Below, piece after piece: positions 1 through 8,311 of a stretch of 64,000 bases of DNA (the first letter of the stretch is position 1; every line of letters begins with the position of its first letter). The notes beneath the pieces are model-generated. The model ran no database searches, was not told the origin of the DNA, and worked only from the letters and a program-made list of their open reading frames with translations. Source of the stretch: Anaerolineales bacterium (GTDB lineage: Bacteria; Chloroflexota; Anaerolineae; Anaerolineales; UBA11579); assembly GCA_026129255.1 (NCBI GenBank), contig JAHCIJ010000003.1, positions 248,001 through 312,000 on the forward strand, given 5' to 3'. The translations under genes were made by a program, and so were the position numbers.

Positions 1-806
1 TGCAAAAATTCTTCGTGCTTGGACAGCCGCATTCTGGCGGTAGCGTGCTGGCGCGGTTGCTTAATTTGCATGCTGAACTGTATTGTGGCACTGGGGCGCA
101 TTTCTTCACCCGCCAGCCTGTGCTGAGTGAGCTGTTCGTGCAGCCCGAGGAGCCGGATGCGGCAGCGTCTCTCGCACCTTCGCCTGCCGCATTGCGCGCC
201 ATGGCCGATTTTCTGCTGGAACGCCAGGCGCATCCGCTGGGTAAACGTGTGGCTGGTGACCAAAGCCAGAACGAACTTGGTGGCCGCGCGATACAAGAGA
301 TGCACCACCTGTATCCTGATGCCAGCCTGATCCACATCGTGCGCGATGGGCGCGATGTGCTCGTCAAGCAGCGCTTGCAAGAGCTCACCGGCGGCGCTGC
401 GGCCAACCCGCGCCGTGAGCGCAGCCGCCCCGGCGACAACGTCGCCATCTTCGCCCCCGGCTGGCTTTCAGAGGCCACCCGCAACTGGGCTAACGGGGTG
501 AGCGAAACAGACCGCCTCGGCCATCAGCTCTATGGCGAGAGCTACTACTCGCTGCGCTATGAAGACTTGCTGGCGCGCCCCTTCGACATGCTGGCCAAGG
601 TGTGGGCCTTCCTTGGGCTGGAGGCCGATGGCCTCGAAGCCAAGGTCACCGCCGAGATCGCTCAGGACGAAGAGCTGACTCTCGATAAGAGCCCGCAAGC
701 CGTGTGGCGCCAATTCTTCACACCGGGCGACAAGAACATCTTCAAAGAGAACGCTGACAAAGCGCTGCTCAAATGGGGCTACGAAGTGGGAGCCGATTGG
801 GAATGA
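1..806 (+). CDS. Sulfotransferase family protein, 5' end just outside the window
   Basis: Probably transfers a sulfuryl group from PAPS to a glycan or lipid hydroxyl. The open frame runs to the left edge; the first bases, tg, fit an ATG whose A lies just outside, giving MQKFFVLGQPHSGG, so about 268 residues with almost nothing missing. A GTG at 15 is a poorer start because it cuts into the PAPS-binding loop. Visible family signatures are the 5'-phosphosulfate loop GQPHSGGSVLARLL near residue 8 and the 3'-phosphate motif HIVRDGRDVL near residue 112, then the typical LRYEDLLARP. The stop overlaps the next start by 4 bp (ATGA), so it is co-transcribed with the glycan genes. The acceptor cannot be predicted. 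Confidence 0.85.
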   Translation, partial: QKFFVLGQPHSGGSVLARLLNLHAELYCGTGAHFFTRQPVLSELFVQPEEPDAAASLAPSPAALRAMADFLLERQAHPLGKRVAGDQSQNELGGRAIQEMHHLYPDASLIHIVRDGRDVLVKQRLQELTGGAAANPRRERSRPGDNVAIFAPGWLSEATRNWANGVSETDRLGHQLYGESYYSLRYEDLLARPFDMLAKVWAFLGLEADGLEAKVTAEIAQDEELTLDKSPQAVWRQFFTPGDKNIFKENADKALLKWGYEVGADWE

Positions 807-1795
807 AGATTCTTATCGCCGGCTTCGGTTCGATCGGCAAACGTCATTTCAATAACTTGCGCGCCCTCGGCGTGAAGGATTTTGTTTTCCTGCGCAGCAA
901 CAACAGCACGCTGGATGTTAGTGAGCTGGCTGGTTTCGCCGTTGAGCACAGCATCGAAGCCGCGTTGGCACATAAACCAGATGCTGTCGTGATCTCGAAC
1001 CCTACCGCATTGCACCTGGATGTGGCCATCCCCGCCGCGGCCCAGGGCTGCAGCCTGCTGATGGAGAAGCCCATCAGCCACAGCCTGGCCCGTGTAGACG
1101 AGTTGCGCCAGGCCGCCGCTGCCGGTGGCAGCCGTATCCTGGTGGGCTTTCAGTGGCGCTTCCACCCCACGCTGCAAAAGGCAGCCGAGATTTTGCAGTC
1201 CGGCCAGCTCGGCCGCGTGCTCTCGGCGCGGGCGCATTGGGGCGAGTACTTGCCAAACTGGCATCCGTACGAAGACTATCGCAAGGGTTACAGCGCCCGC
1301 GCCGATCTGGGCGGTGGGGTGGTGCTCACTCTGTGCCATCCCTTTGATTATTTGCGCTGGCTGCTCGGTGAAGTGGATTCGGTATGGGGCACACTCGCAC
1401 GCAGCGGTGAGCTCGAGATTGCCGTAGAAGACCAGGCCGAAGTCGGCTTGCAGTTTGCCAGTGGTGCGGTGGGCAGTGTGCACTTGGATTATGTCCAGCA
1501 GCCGCCCAGTCACACGCTGCAGATCGTGTGCAGCCAGGGCCGCCTGGAATGGAACGCAGCCAGCGGTGCCCTGGTGCAAGTCAGTGTCAATGGCGAGCAG
1601 CGCGAGTTTGCGCTTAAAGCAGGTTTTGAGCGCAATCACCTGTTTATTGACCAGACGCGCCACTTTTTAGAGGTGACACAAGGGGATGCGCAGCCACTGT
1701 GCACACTAGAGGATGGCATTCGCGCCTTGGAGATTGCCTTGGCCGCCCACCGCGCCAATGATGAGGGCGCTCGCGTGGAGCTGGGGCTGGCATGA
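803..1795 (+). CDS. Gfo/Idh/MocA family oxidoreductase
   Basis: NAD(P)-dependent sugar oxidoreductase of 330 residues. The ATG at 803 is chosen because the Rossmann strand and GFGSIGKRH loop begin seven residues later; a longer frame from 773 would add an unrelated tail inside the preceding gene. EKPISHS near residue 93 is the family's catalytic Lys motif, and the second half has the usual alpha/beta C-terminal domain with CHPFDYLRWLLG. It lies directly before an SDR, a CMP-sugar synthetase and a NeuB-type synthase, so it probably oxidises or epimerises a nucleotide-linked or nonulosonic sugar precursor. The exact substrate is not evident. Confidence 0.88.
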   Translation: MKILIAGFGSIGKRHFNNLRALGVKDFVFLRSNNSTLDVSELAGFAVEHSIEAALAHKPDAVVISNPTALHLDVAIPAAAQGCSLLMEKPISHSLARVDELRQAAAAGGSRILVGFQWRFHPTLQKAAEILQSGQLGRVLSARAHWGEYLPNWHPYEDYRKGYSARADLGGGVVLTLCHPFDYLRWLLGEVDSVWGTLARSGELEIAVEDQAEVGLQFASGAVGSVHLDYVQQPPSHTLQIVCSQGRLEWNAASGALVQVSVNGEQREFALKAGFERNHLFIDQTRHFLEVTQGDAQPLCTLEDGIRALEIALAAHRANDEGARVELGLA

Positions 1796-1801
1796 TAGAA
1801 T
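1793..1801 (+). promoter_or_regulatory. Possible extended -10 promoter element before the SDR gene
   Basis: TGA TAGAAT matches an extended -10 (TGn-TAnnnT) and overlaps the stop codon of the preceding gene. It is followed by about 50 nt of leader containing a GGCCTG/CAGGCC hairpin and an AGAGG ribosome-binding site before the ATG at 1859. No -35 was recognised, so this is weak. Confidence 0.3.
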
Positions 1802-1858
1802 CCCGTTTGGCCTGCAAAACAGGCCGCTTTGTTTGCAGGGGTAATACGTAGAGGCCCT

Positions 1859-2674
1859 ATGCCCAGCACGATTCAATCCGCATTTGATCTCACCGGCCGC
1901 GTGGCCTTGGTGACTGGCGCCGCCGGTCTGTTGGGCAGGCAGTTCTGCCGCACCCTGGTGCAGGCGGGCGCCTCTGTGGCTCTGGTAGACCTCAACCCGG
2001 CTGCGCTGGCTGTCTTGCAAGCCGAGCTCGGCGAGCGCGCCCTGGCCGTTGAGTGCAACGTCAGCGATAAGGCCGCCGTGCAGGCCGCCGTACAAACCAC
2101 CCTCGATACATTTGGCCGCCTGGATATTTTGGTCAACAGCGCCGCACTGGACCCTAAATTTGATGCCGGTGAGGCGGGCAAGCACAGCTCTTCCTTTGAA
2201 GACTACAGTCTTGAAAACTGGAACAACTCGCTCTCGGTAAATCTCACCGGGGCCTTCCTTTTTAGCCAGGCCAGTGTGCCGCACATGCTCTCGCAGGGCC
2301 GCGGCGCCATCATCAACATCTGCTCGACCTATGGCCTGGGTGGCCCCGATCAGCGCATTTACCAGCGCGAAGGCCAGCCGCCTTCCTTCAAGCCGGTGGA
2401 TTACACCGTCACCAAGGCGGGCATCCTCGGGCTCACCAAATACCTGGCCACCTACTACGGCACACAAAACATCCGCGTCAATGCCCTCACCCCCGGTGGT
2501 GTGCGCAACACGCAGGACGAAGACTTCGTCAAAGCCTACTCCGCTCGTGCCGCTATGGGCCGCATGGCTAACCAGGATGAAATGAACGGTGCGCTGCTGT
2601 TCCTCGCCTCGGATGCTTCCAGCTACATGACTGGCGCCAATCTGGTAGTGGATGGCGGCTGGACCGCGTGGTAA
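1859..2674 (+). CDS. SDR family oxidoreductase
   Basis: Classical short-chain dehydrogenase, 271 residues. Visible elements are the cofactor loop TGAAGLLG (19-26), NSAA (93-96), the catalytic Ser region ICSTYG (about 156) and YTVTK (Tyr182, Lys186), ending in the usual VDGGWTAW. Start at 1859 rather than the upstream in-frame codon at 1829, because AGAGG lies just before it and the Rossmann strand follows at the normal distance. Clustered with Gfo/Idh and nonulosonate genes, it likely reduces or oxidises a sugar intermediate. An insertion after the catalytic Ser (GPDQRIYQREGQP) suggests a bulky substrate. Confidence 0.88.
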   Translation: MPSTIQSAFDLTGRVALVTGAAGLLGRQFCRTLVQAGASVALVDLNPAALAVLQAELGERALAVECNVSDKAAVQAAVQTTLDTFGRLDILVNSAALDPKFDAGEAGKHSSSFEDYSLENWNNSLSVNLTGAFLFSQASVPHMLSQGRGAIINICSTYGLGGPDQRIYQREGQPPSFKPVDYTVTKAGILGLTKYLATYYGTQNIRVNALTPGGVRNTQDEDFVKAYSARAAMGRMANQDEMNGALLFLASDASSYMTGANLVVDGGWTAW

Positions 2675-2676
2675 GT

Positions 2677-3912
2677 ATGAAATCCAAAAAGCCCCACGTT
2701 CTCGCCATCATCCCCGCCCGCGGCGGCTCCAAGAGCATTCCGCGTAAAAATGCGCGCTTGTTCGCCGGGCACCCGTTGCTGGCCTTCAGCATCGCCGCTG
2801 CCCTGCAGGCGGAGACTGTGACGCGCACTATCATCTCCACTGATGATGAGGAGATGGCGCACATCGCGCGCAGCTTGGGCGCCGAGGCGCCCTTCATCCG
2901 CCCCGCCGAGCACGCCCAGGACAATACGCTAGACCTGCCTGTCTTCGAACACGCCCTTGCCTGGCTCGCCAAGAACGAAGGCTACAAGCCAGACATCGTC
3001 GTGCAGCTGCGCCCCACCTCTCCACTGCGCCCGCGTGGCTTGGTAGATGAGGCTGTGCAATTGCTGCTCAAGAATCCCAAGGCGGATTCGGCTCGCGGTG
3101 TAGTGCCCAGCGGCCAGAACCCCCACAAGATGTGGCGCGTGGATGCTGATGGCGTGCTGCAGCCGCTACTCAAGGTCAAAGGTATCGCCGAACCCTACAA
3201 CGCGCCGCGCCAGCAGTTGCCAGCCACTTATTGGCAGACCGGCCACGTGGATGCGATTCGCAGCTCGGTCATCCTCAAGAAACATTCAATGAGCGGCGAT
3301 GTCATTCTGCCCGTTATGGTAGACCCGCAGTACACCGTGGATATTGACACGATGAGTGACTGGCAGCGCGGTGAATGGCTGGCCACATCGGGCGAGCTGG
3401 ATGCGGTGTGGCCCGGCCCGCTGCCGCGCCCGTACCCCAAGCAGGTCAAGCTGCTCGTGCTGGATTTTGATGGCGTGCTGAGCGACAACCGCGTCTGGGT
3501 AGACGAGACCGGCAAAGAAGCCATTGCCGCCAACCGCAGTGATGGTCTTGGCCTGCGTCAGCTGAAAGACAGTGGCGTGCAGATCTTCGTACTCTCGCGC
3601 GAGGAGAACCCGGTGGTGGCCCACCGCTGCGAGAAACTGGGTATCGACCACCGCCAGGGTATAAAGCAAAAGGGCGAGGCGCTACGCCAGCTACTGGCTG
3701 AACTCAATATTGCTGCCGAGCACACTATTTTCCTCGGCAATGACACCAATGATCTGCCATGCTTCCCCATTGCGGGCTGCGCGGTAGCCGTAGCCGACTC
3801 GCACCCCGCTGTATTGCAGCAGGCTGACCAGCGCCTGAGCCAGCGCGGCGGGCATGGCGCAGTGCGCGAGCTTTGTGATTTAATCATGGCGATAAACGTC
3901 AAAAAGGACTAA
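2677..3912 (+). CDS. CMP-nonulosonate cytidylyltransferase fused to HAD phosphatase
   Basis: Two-domain protein of 411 residues. Residues 1 to about 235 are an acylneuraminate cytidylyltransferase: the CTP-binding segment IIPARGGSKSIPRKN (11-25) and RPTSPLRPRG (about 110) are clear. From about 258 it is a KdsC-like HAD phosphatase with nucleophile motif LDFDGVLSDN (Asp263, Asp265), a SREENP motif and the acidic GNDTND at about 355. It would activate a sialic, legionaminic or Kdn-type sugar with CMP, and the HAD part may remove the 9-phosphate left by a phosphate-dependent synthase. ATG 2677 is preferred; a GTG at 2668 overlaps the SDR. The same fusion exists in animal CMAS and some bacteria. 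Confidence 0.88.
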   Translation: MKSKKPHVLAIIPARGGSKSIPRKNARLFAGHPLLAFSIAAALQAETVTRTIISTDDEEMAHIARSLGAEAPFIRPAEHAQDNTLDLPVFEHALAWLAKNEGYKPDIVVQLRPTSPLRPRGLVDEAVQLLLKNPKADSARGVVPSGQNPHKMWRVDADGVLQPLLKVKGIAEPYNAPRQQLPATYWQTGHVDAIRSSVILKKHSMSGDVILPVMVDPQYTVDIDTMSDWQRGEWLATSGELDAVWPGPLPRPYPKQVKLLVLDFDGVLSDNRVWVDETGKEAIAANRSDGLGLRQLKDSGVQIFVLSREENPVVAHRCEKLGIDHRQGIKQKGEALRQLLAELNIAAEHTIFLGNDTNDLPCFPIAGCAVAVADSHPAVLQQADQRLSQRGGHGAVRELCDLIMAINVKKD

Positions 3913-3915
3913 CGA

Positions 3916-4788
3916 ATGACTCGAGAATTGAAGCTTGGCAATCGCATGGTGGGGGATGGCCACCCGGTGTATATCGTCGGTGAAATTGGCATCAACCACA
4001 ACGGCAGCCTGGATGCGGCCAAGCAGTTGATCGACCTGGCCAAATGGGCCGGCGCCGATGCCATCAAGTTCCAGAAACGCACGCCGGAATTGGCCGTGCC
4101 GCCTGACCAGCGCGACAAGATGCGTGAAACCCCCTGGGGTTACATCAGCTACATGGAGTACCGCAACAAGGTCGAGTTCGGCGAAAAGGAATACGCCGAG
4201 ATCGATGCTCACTGCAAAGACAAAGGCATCGACTGGTTCGTGTCGGTGTGGGACGAGCCAGCTGTCGACTTCATGGAGAAGTTCGATACGCCCTGCTACA
4301 AGATTCCCTCAGCCTCGCTGACTGACCATGCGCTGCTCGACCATGTGCGCAAGACCGGCCGCCCGGTGGTGCTCTCCACCGGCATGTCGACCATGGAAGA
4401 GATTGATAAGGCCATTCCGCATGTGGACATGAGCAACACCATGCTCACCCACACCACCAGCACCTATCCCTGCGAGCCGGATGAGCTCAACCTGCGCATG
4501 ATCGAGACGCTGCGCAGCAAGTTCCCTTGCCCCGTAGGCTACTCCGGCCATGAAGTGGGCCTCGTGCTCTCCGCCGTGGCCGTGGCGCTCGGCTCCTGCT
4601 TCATTGAACGCCACATCACCCTTGACCGTGCGATGTGGGGTAGCGATCAGGCCGCCTCGGTGGAGCCCGGCGGGCTGCAGAAGCTGGTGAAATACATCCG
4701 TGTCACCGAGCAAGCCCTGGGTGATGGCGTCAAGCGTGTGTACGATAGCGAGCTGCCCTCACGCGAGAAGCTGCGCCGCGCCAAATAG
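3916..4788 (+). CDS. neuB: N-acetylneuraminate synthase family protein without SAF domain
   Basis: Condenses phosphoenolpyruvate with a hexosamine-type sugar to form a nonulosonic acid. The TIM-barrel signatures are present: VGEIGINHNGS (about 20), AIKFQKR, KIPSASLTDH, LSTGMSTMEEID and the HITLDRAMWGSDQAAS metal/PEP segment. At 290 residues it stops right after the barrel. Most NeuB proteins are about 340-350 residues with a C-terminal antifreeze-like SAF domain that closes the partner active site, and that domain is absent. The gene starts 3 bp after the CMP-synthetase fusion, fitting a synthase-phosphatase-activation series. The precise sugar (Neu5Ac, Leg, Kdn) is unresolved. Confidence 0.85.
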   Translation: MTRELKLGNRMVGDGHPVYIVGEIGINHNGSLDAAKQLIDLAKWAGADAIKFQKRTPELAVPPDQRDKMRETPWGYISYMEYRNKVEFGEKEYAEIDAHCKDKGIDWFVSVWDEPAVDFMEKFDTPCYKIPSASLTDHALLDHVRKTGRPVVLSTGMSTMEEIDKAIPHVDMSNTMLTHTTSTYPCEPDELNLRMIETLRSKFPCPVGYSGHEVGLVLSAVAVALGSCFIERHITLDRAMWGSDQAASVEPGGLQKLVKYIRVTEQALGDGVKRVYDSELPSREKLRRAK

Positions 4789-4818
4789 CATCTGCCGCCA
4801 CTGGCGGCTGGGTTCATT

Positions 4819-6396
4819 GTGCTCAAGCGAATAGTCAACAAACTCCACACGCTGAACAGCCGAGTGCGCTTGGCGCGTAGCGCGCGCGCGGTTGCCGCCG
4901 CGCAACACAGTACCCACAAACCCGTCGTATTCTTCAACGCCTCTACACGTTTGGGCCACCTCAGCCAGAACGCGGCTTTCTCGCTGCTGGCTTCATGGGG
5001 TCTGCGCCTGGAGGGCGTGCCCATTCTGCATTTTGTGTGCAGCGCTGGCATGAGCCGCTGCGTACTGGGCACCGATCCAGATGACGCCGGGCAGGCGCCG
5101 CCGTGTGCGGCCTGCGTGGCACAATCACGCCGCATGTACGCCGGGGCGGATGTCCACTGGTTTGGCTACGAAGCAGACAGCCAGCTGCCTGCACGCCTGC
5201 AGCCCCTGACCCTTGAAGGATTGCTAGCCGTCGAACACGGCGGCCTGCCGCTGGGGCAGCTGGTGCTGCCTTCGCTGCGCTGGGCGCTGCGCCGCCACGA
5301 TTTGGTAGACGATGAGACCACGCGTACTCTATTGCGCGAGTACATCCTTTCGGCCCACAACGTGGCGCGTGAGTTCAGTGCCTTCATCGAAGGCAAAGAC
5401 GTACAGGCCGTGGTGGTCTTCAACGGCATCATGTTCCCCGAAGCCGTTGCGCGCCACGTGGCCATGCGCCGCGGTTTGCGCGTCATCACGCACGAAGTGG
5501 GCCTACAGCCGCTGACCGCCTTCTTCACCGATGGCGAAGCTACCGCTTACCCGATGGATATTCCCGCTGAGTTTCAACTCAACGATGCTGAGAATCAAAA
5601 ATTGGATGCCTATCTAAGCCGCCGCTTCAAGGGTGATTTCAGCATGGCGGGTATTCGCTTCTGGCGTGACATCCAGGCGCTCGATGACAGCTTTCTTGCC
5701 AAGGCGGCCCAGTTCGACAAGCTGGTGCCGGTCTTTACTAACGTCATCTTTGACACCAGCCAGGTACACGCCAATGTGTTGTTCGCGGATATGTTTGCCT
5801 GGCTGGATTATGTAGAAGAGCTCATTCGCGCCAACCCGCGCACGCTGTTCGTCCTGCGCGCTCACCCCGATGAAATGCGCCCCGGCTCCACCAAGCAGAG
5901 CCGCCAGAGCGTAGCTGAGTGGGTGGCGGCCCGCGGCTTGGCTGCCTTGCCCAATGTGGTCTTCATTCCGCCCACCGAATTCGTAGACTCCTATGCGCTG
6001 ATCGAGAAAGCGCATTTCGTGATGCTGTACAACTCCTCGATCGGCTTGGAAGCCTCCATTATGGGTAAAGCGGCGCTGTGCGCCGGGGCGGCGCGCTACA
6101 CGCAATATCCCACGCTGTATTTCCCCGCCAGCCTGGCCGAGTACAAGCAGCAGGCACAAGGCTTCCTGGCGGCCGCCGAAGTGCCGCAGCCGGCTGCCTT
6201 TATGCATGAGGCACGCCGCGTGCTCTATTTCCAACTTTTCAAAACCAGCCTGCCCTTCGAACGTTTCGTAGACCCCACTAGTATGGGCTACGTCAACCTG
6301 GCTGAGTTTGATGTGGATGCGCTGCGTGCCGCCAATGCACCCGCCGTCCGCGCTATCTATGAGGGCGTGGTGGAACACAAGCCCTTTCTGGTATAA
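4819..6396 (+). CDS. KpsS/Capsule_synth-like glycosyltransferase
   Basis: 525-residue cytosolic protein that I read as a two-Rossmann (GT-B-like) capsule-type transferase. The C-terminal half has LRAHPDEMRPGS (about 350), then NVVFIPPTEFVDSYALIEKA and YNSSIGLEASIMGKAALCAG, the pattern of UDP/CMP-sugar binding in capsule polysaccharide proteins. The N-terminus has NASTRLGHLSQN and a Cys-rich patch. A GTG at 4819 starts the reading frame after a 30 bp gap. Placed after nonulosonate synthesis genes it could transfer the CMP-activated sugar, but the donor is an inference. Confidence 0.65.
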   Translation: MLKRIVNKLHTLNSRVRLARSARAVAAAQHSTHKPVVFFNASTRLGHLSQNAAFSLLASWGLRLEGVPILHFVCSAGMSRCVLGTDPDDAGQAPPCAACVAQSRRMYAGADVHWFGYEADSQLPARLQPLTLEGLLAVEHGGLPLGQLVLPSLRWALRRHDLVDDETTRTLLREYILSAHNVAREFSAFIEGKDVQAVVVFNGIMFPEAVARHVAMRRGLRVITHEVGLQPLTAFFTDGEATAYPMDIPAEFQLNDAENQKLDAYLSRRFKGDFSMAGIRFWRDIQALDDSFLAKAAQFDKLVPVFTNVIFDTSQVHANVLFADMFAWLDYVEELIRANPRTLFVLRAHPDEMRPGSTKQSRQSVAEWVAARGLAALPNVVFIPPTEFVDSYALIEKAHFVMLYNSSIGLEASIMGKAALCAGAARYTQYPTLYFPASLAEYKQQAQGFLAAAEVPQPAAFMHEARRVLYFQLFKTSLPFERFVDPTSMGYVNLAEFDVDALRAANAPAVRAIYEGVVEHKPFLV

Positions 6397-6403
6397 GACA
6401 AGC

Positions 6404-6643
6404 ATGCAAGACGCACACTTCACAAAACTTCAATCCGTATTTGCGGATGTTTTCAAACTAGGGCCCGAAGAGGTCACCCCAGAGACCCAGTTTGGCGAAC
6501 TGCCCGCCTGGGATTCGATGGGGCATATGGATTTGATGGTGGCGCTCGAAACCGCCTTCGGTATCGAGATCACCGCAGAGACCATCAGCGCTCTCATCAG
6601 CGTGCCGGCCATCCTCGAACACATTCAGAGCAAGCATGGCTGA
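6404..6643 (+). CDS. Acyl/aminoacyl carrier protein
   Basis: 79-residue four-helix carrier protein. The phosphopantetheine attachment site is Ser38 in LPAWDSMGHMDLM, and the acidic profile (pEEVTPETQFGELP) is typical of ACPs. The start at 6404 is chosen because residues upstream of this Met in the longer frame overlap the previous gene and look non-coding. Its last 8 bp overlap the following aminoacyl-ligase gene, implying translational coupling. Far from any fatty-acid genes, it is probably a dedicated carrier for an amino acid or acyl group used to decorate a sugar. Confidence 0.88.
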   Translation: MQDAHFTKLQSVFADVFKLGPEEVTPETQFGELPAWDSMGHMDLMVALETAFGIEITAETISALISVPAILEHIQSKHG

Positions 6644-7817
6644 GCAACTCACCCTCACACCGGTTATTCCTATCCCGGCGCACTTGGTGGGCCAGGTGCA
6701 GGCCAAACTGGCCTACGTAGATGAAGCTATCGCCTCGGCCAGCATTGCCGCCGATGGCAGCCGCATTGACTTGCAGCTGCGCGCCGCCGCGCCGGCTGAC
6801 CTGGAAGCCAAAGTCCAGAGCGTAGTGCAAGACATGGCCAGCGGCGCCTCCAAGCCCAAGGTCGAGGTACTGGAGGATCATTTGCAGCGCGGCGTGCCCT
6901 ATGCAGCTGACCCCATGCCGGAACTGGAGCAGCGCGGCGAGGTGCACCAGGAGACCAACGGTGTTTACAGCTTCGGCCCGCTGCTGGCAAACCTGATCGG
7001 CGTCTTTGAAGACTATTTTCTGGAGCTGGCCGCCGAATTTGGCGCCAAGCCGCAGCGTTTCCCGACCCTGATCTCCGCCGAGATGTTGGGGCGCGTCAAT
7101 TACTTCCGTGCCTTCCCGCACTCGCTCACCTTCGCCACCCACCTGCGCGAAGATCTGCACATCATCAGTGACTTTGCTGAGAACACCGTCTACGAACCCG
7201 CCGGCCTGAGCGCCTCGCTCGAGTCGTTCTCCAAGATCCAGGCGTTGCTCTCGCCCGCCGTGTGCTATCACCTGTACTTCGGCCTGGCGGATAAGCCGTT
7301 GCCCGGCGGCCAGTTGGCCGCAACCGCCGTGGGCCACTGCTTCCGCTACGAGTCGAGCAACCTCAATAGCTTGGAGCGCCTGTGGGACTTCACCATGCGT
7401 GAGGTTATCTTCGTCGGCTCGCGTGAGTACGTGCTCGATAATCGCGAGGCCGCTCGCCAAAAAGTGACTCCTTGGCTGCAAGAGTTGGGGCTGGCCTATA
7501 TGGTGGAGAGCGCCAACGATCCCTTCTTCGTCGGCGAGTTCCGCAAGCAGGCCGCCTTCCAGAATGCCTTTCAACTGAAATATGAGATTCGCGCTCGCCT
7601 GCCGTTCAAGGACAGCACGCTGGCGGTGGGTTCGTACAACTATCACCAGGATTTCTTCGGCCGCCACCTCAACATCACGCTGCCGGATGGCAAGCCGGCG
7701 CACACCGGCTGTGTCGCCTTCGGGCTGGAACGCATGGCCTACGCCTTCCTGGCGCAATACAGCCTTGACCCGGCGCAGTGGCCCGCCATCGTGCGCGAGG
7801 CGCGTGCATGGGCGTAA
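6636..7817 (+). CDS. Amino acid:[carrier protein] ligase-like class II synthetase homologue
   Basis: 393 residues. The C-terminal two thirds look like the catalytic core of atypical (zinc) seryl-tRNA synthetase: motif 2 CFRYE (235-239) to FTMREVIFVG (252-261) and motif 3 HTGCVAFGLERMA (357-368). Candidate zinc ligands Cys210, Glu256 and Cys359 are spaced 46 and 103 apart, close to Cys131/Glu176/Cys279 of Bradyrhizobium Gly:carrier-protein ligase. No tRNA-binding arm is visible; residues 1-100 are an unassigned small alpha/beta region. It overlaps the carrier-protein gene, so it likely activates an amino acid (probably small) and loads it on that carrier. The amino acid is unknown. Confidence 0.8.
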   Translation: MAEQLTLTPVIPIPAHLVGQVQAKLAYVDEAIASASIAADGSRIDLQLRAAAPADLEAKVQSVVQDMASGASKPKVEVLEDHLQRGVPYAADPMPELEQRGEVHQETNGVYSFGPLLANLIGVFEDYFLELAAEFGAKPQRFPTLISAEMLGRVNYFRAFPHSLTFATHLREDLHIISDFAENTVYEPAGLSASLESFSKIQALLSPAVCYHLYFGLADKPLPGGQLAATAVGHCFRYESSNLNSLERLWDFTMREVIFVGSREYVLDNREAARQKVTPWLQELGLAYMVESANDPFFVGEFRKQAAFQNAFQLKYEIRARLPFKDSTLAVGSYNYHQDFFGRHLNITLPDGKPAHTGCVAFGLERMAYAFLAQYSLDPAQWPAIVREARAWA

Positions 7818-8311
7818 GCGATAGCGCAAGCGGCAGCGAACGTGACAGCGTACATATCCGCCAAGCGGGCGTAGAAGACCTGCCCGCCGCCGCCGCCCTG
7901 TGGCAGCAGTTGGATGCGTATCACCGCGGCCTGGGGCTGATGTTTCCTGAAGTAGACAATGCGCCACAGTTGTGGGCTGAGAGCTTTCAGCGCACGCTGG
8001 GGCGTTTTAGTTTTCTGTGGCTGGCGGAGCAGGGTGGGGCCGCCGTCGGTTTCCTGATGGCGCGCATCAAGCAAAGCCCGGCCTATTTGGGTGGTAAGCA
8101 GATCGGCGAGATCAGCGATCTCTTCGTGGTGCCCGCCGCGCGCGGCGCAGGCGCGGCAGCGCAGTTGGTGCAGGCCGCCATGCAAAAATTTGCCGAGTTG
8201 CAAGTGCACTCCGTAGAAGTGCAGGTGCAGGCCGGCAATGATGACGGGCTGGCCTTCTGGCATAAACACGGCTTTGCTACCGACCTCACCCTGGTGCGCA
8301 AGAGGCAGTAA
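7808..8311 (+). CDS. GNAT family N-acetyltransferase
   Basis: 167 residues, single GNAT domain: VHIRQAGVEDLPAAAALW at the start, then ISDLFVVPAARGAGAAAQLV (acetyl-CoA pyrophosphate loop, R-G-x-G-A variant) and the C-terminal ALAFW-type GLAFWHKHGF. ATG 7808 is chosen; it overlaps the end of the ligase gene by 10 bp. Within the carrier-protein subcluster it may acylate the amino group of a sugar or of the loaded amino acid. It could equally be a sugar N-acetyltransferase using acetyl-CoA. Confidence 0.82.
   Translation: MGVSDSASGSERDSVHIRQAGVEDLPAAAALWQQLDAYHRGLGLMFPEVDNAPQLWAESFQRTLGRFSFLWLAEQGGAAVGFLMARIKQSPAYLGGKQIGEISDLFVVPAARGAGAAAQLVQAAMQKFAELQVHSVEVQVQAGNDDGLAFWHKHGFATDLTLVRKRQ

Noticed and set aside
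4793..4808. GCCGCC-ACTG-GCGGC hairpin between neuB and the glycosyltransferase
   Set aside because: No T-run follows, so not an intrinsic terminator; short GC palindromes are frequent here.
6597..7967. 456-codon minus-strand open frame
   Set aside because: Complement of the aa:CP-ligase gene, Arg/Gly-rich without recognisable fold.
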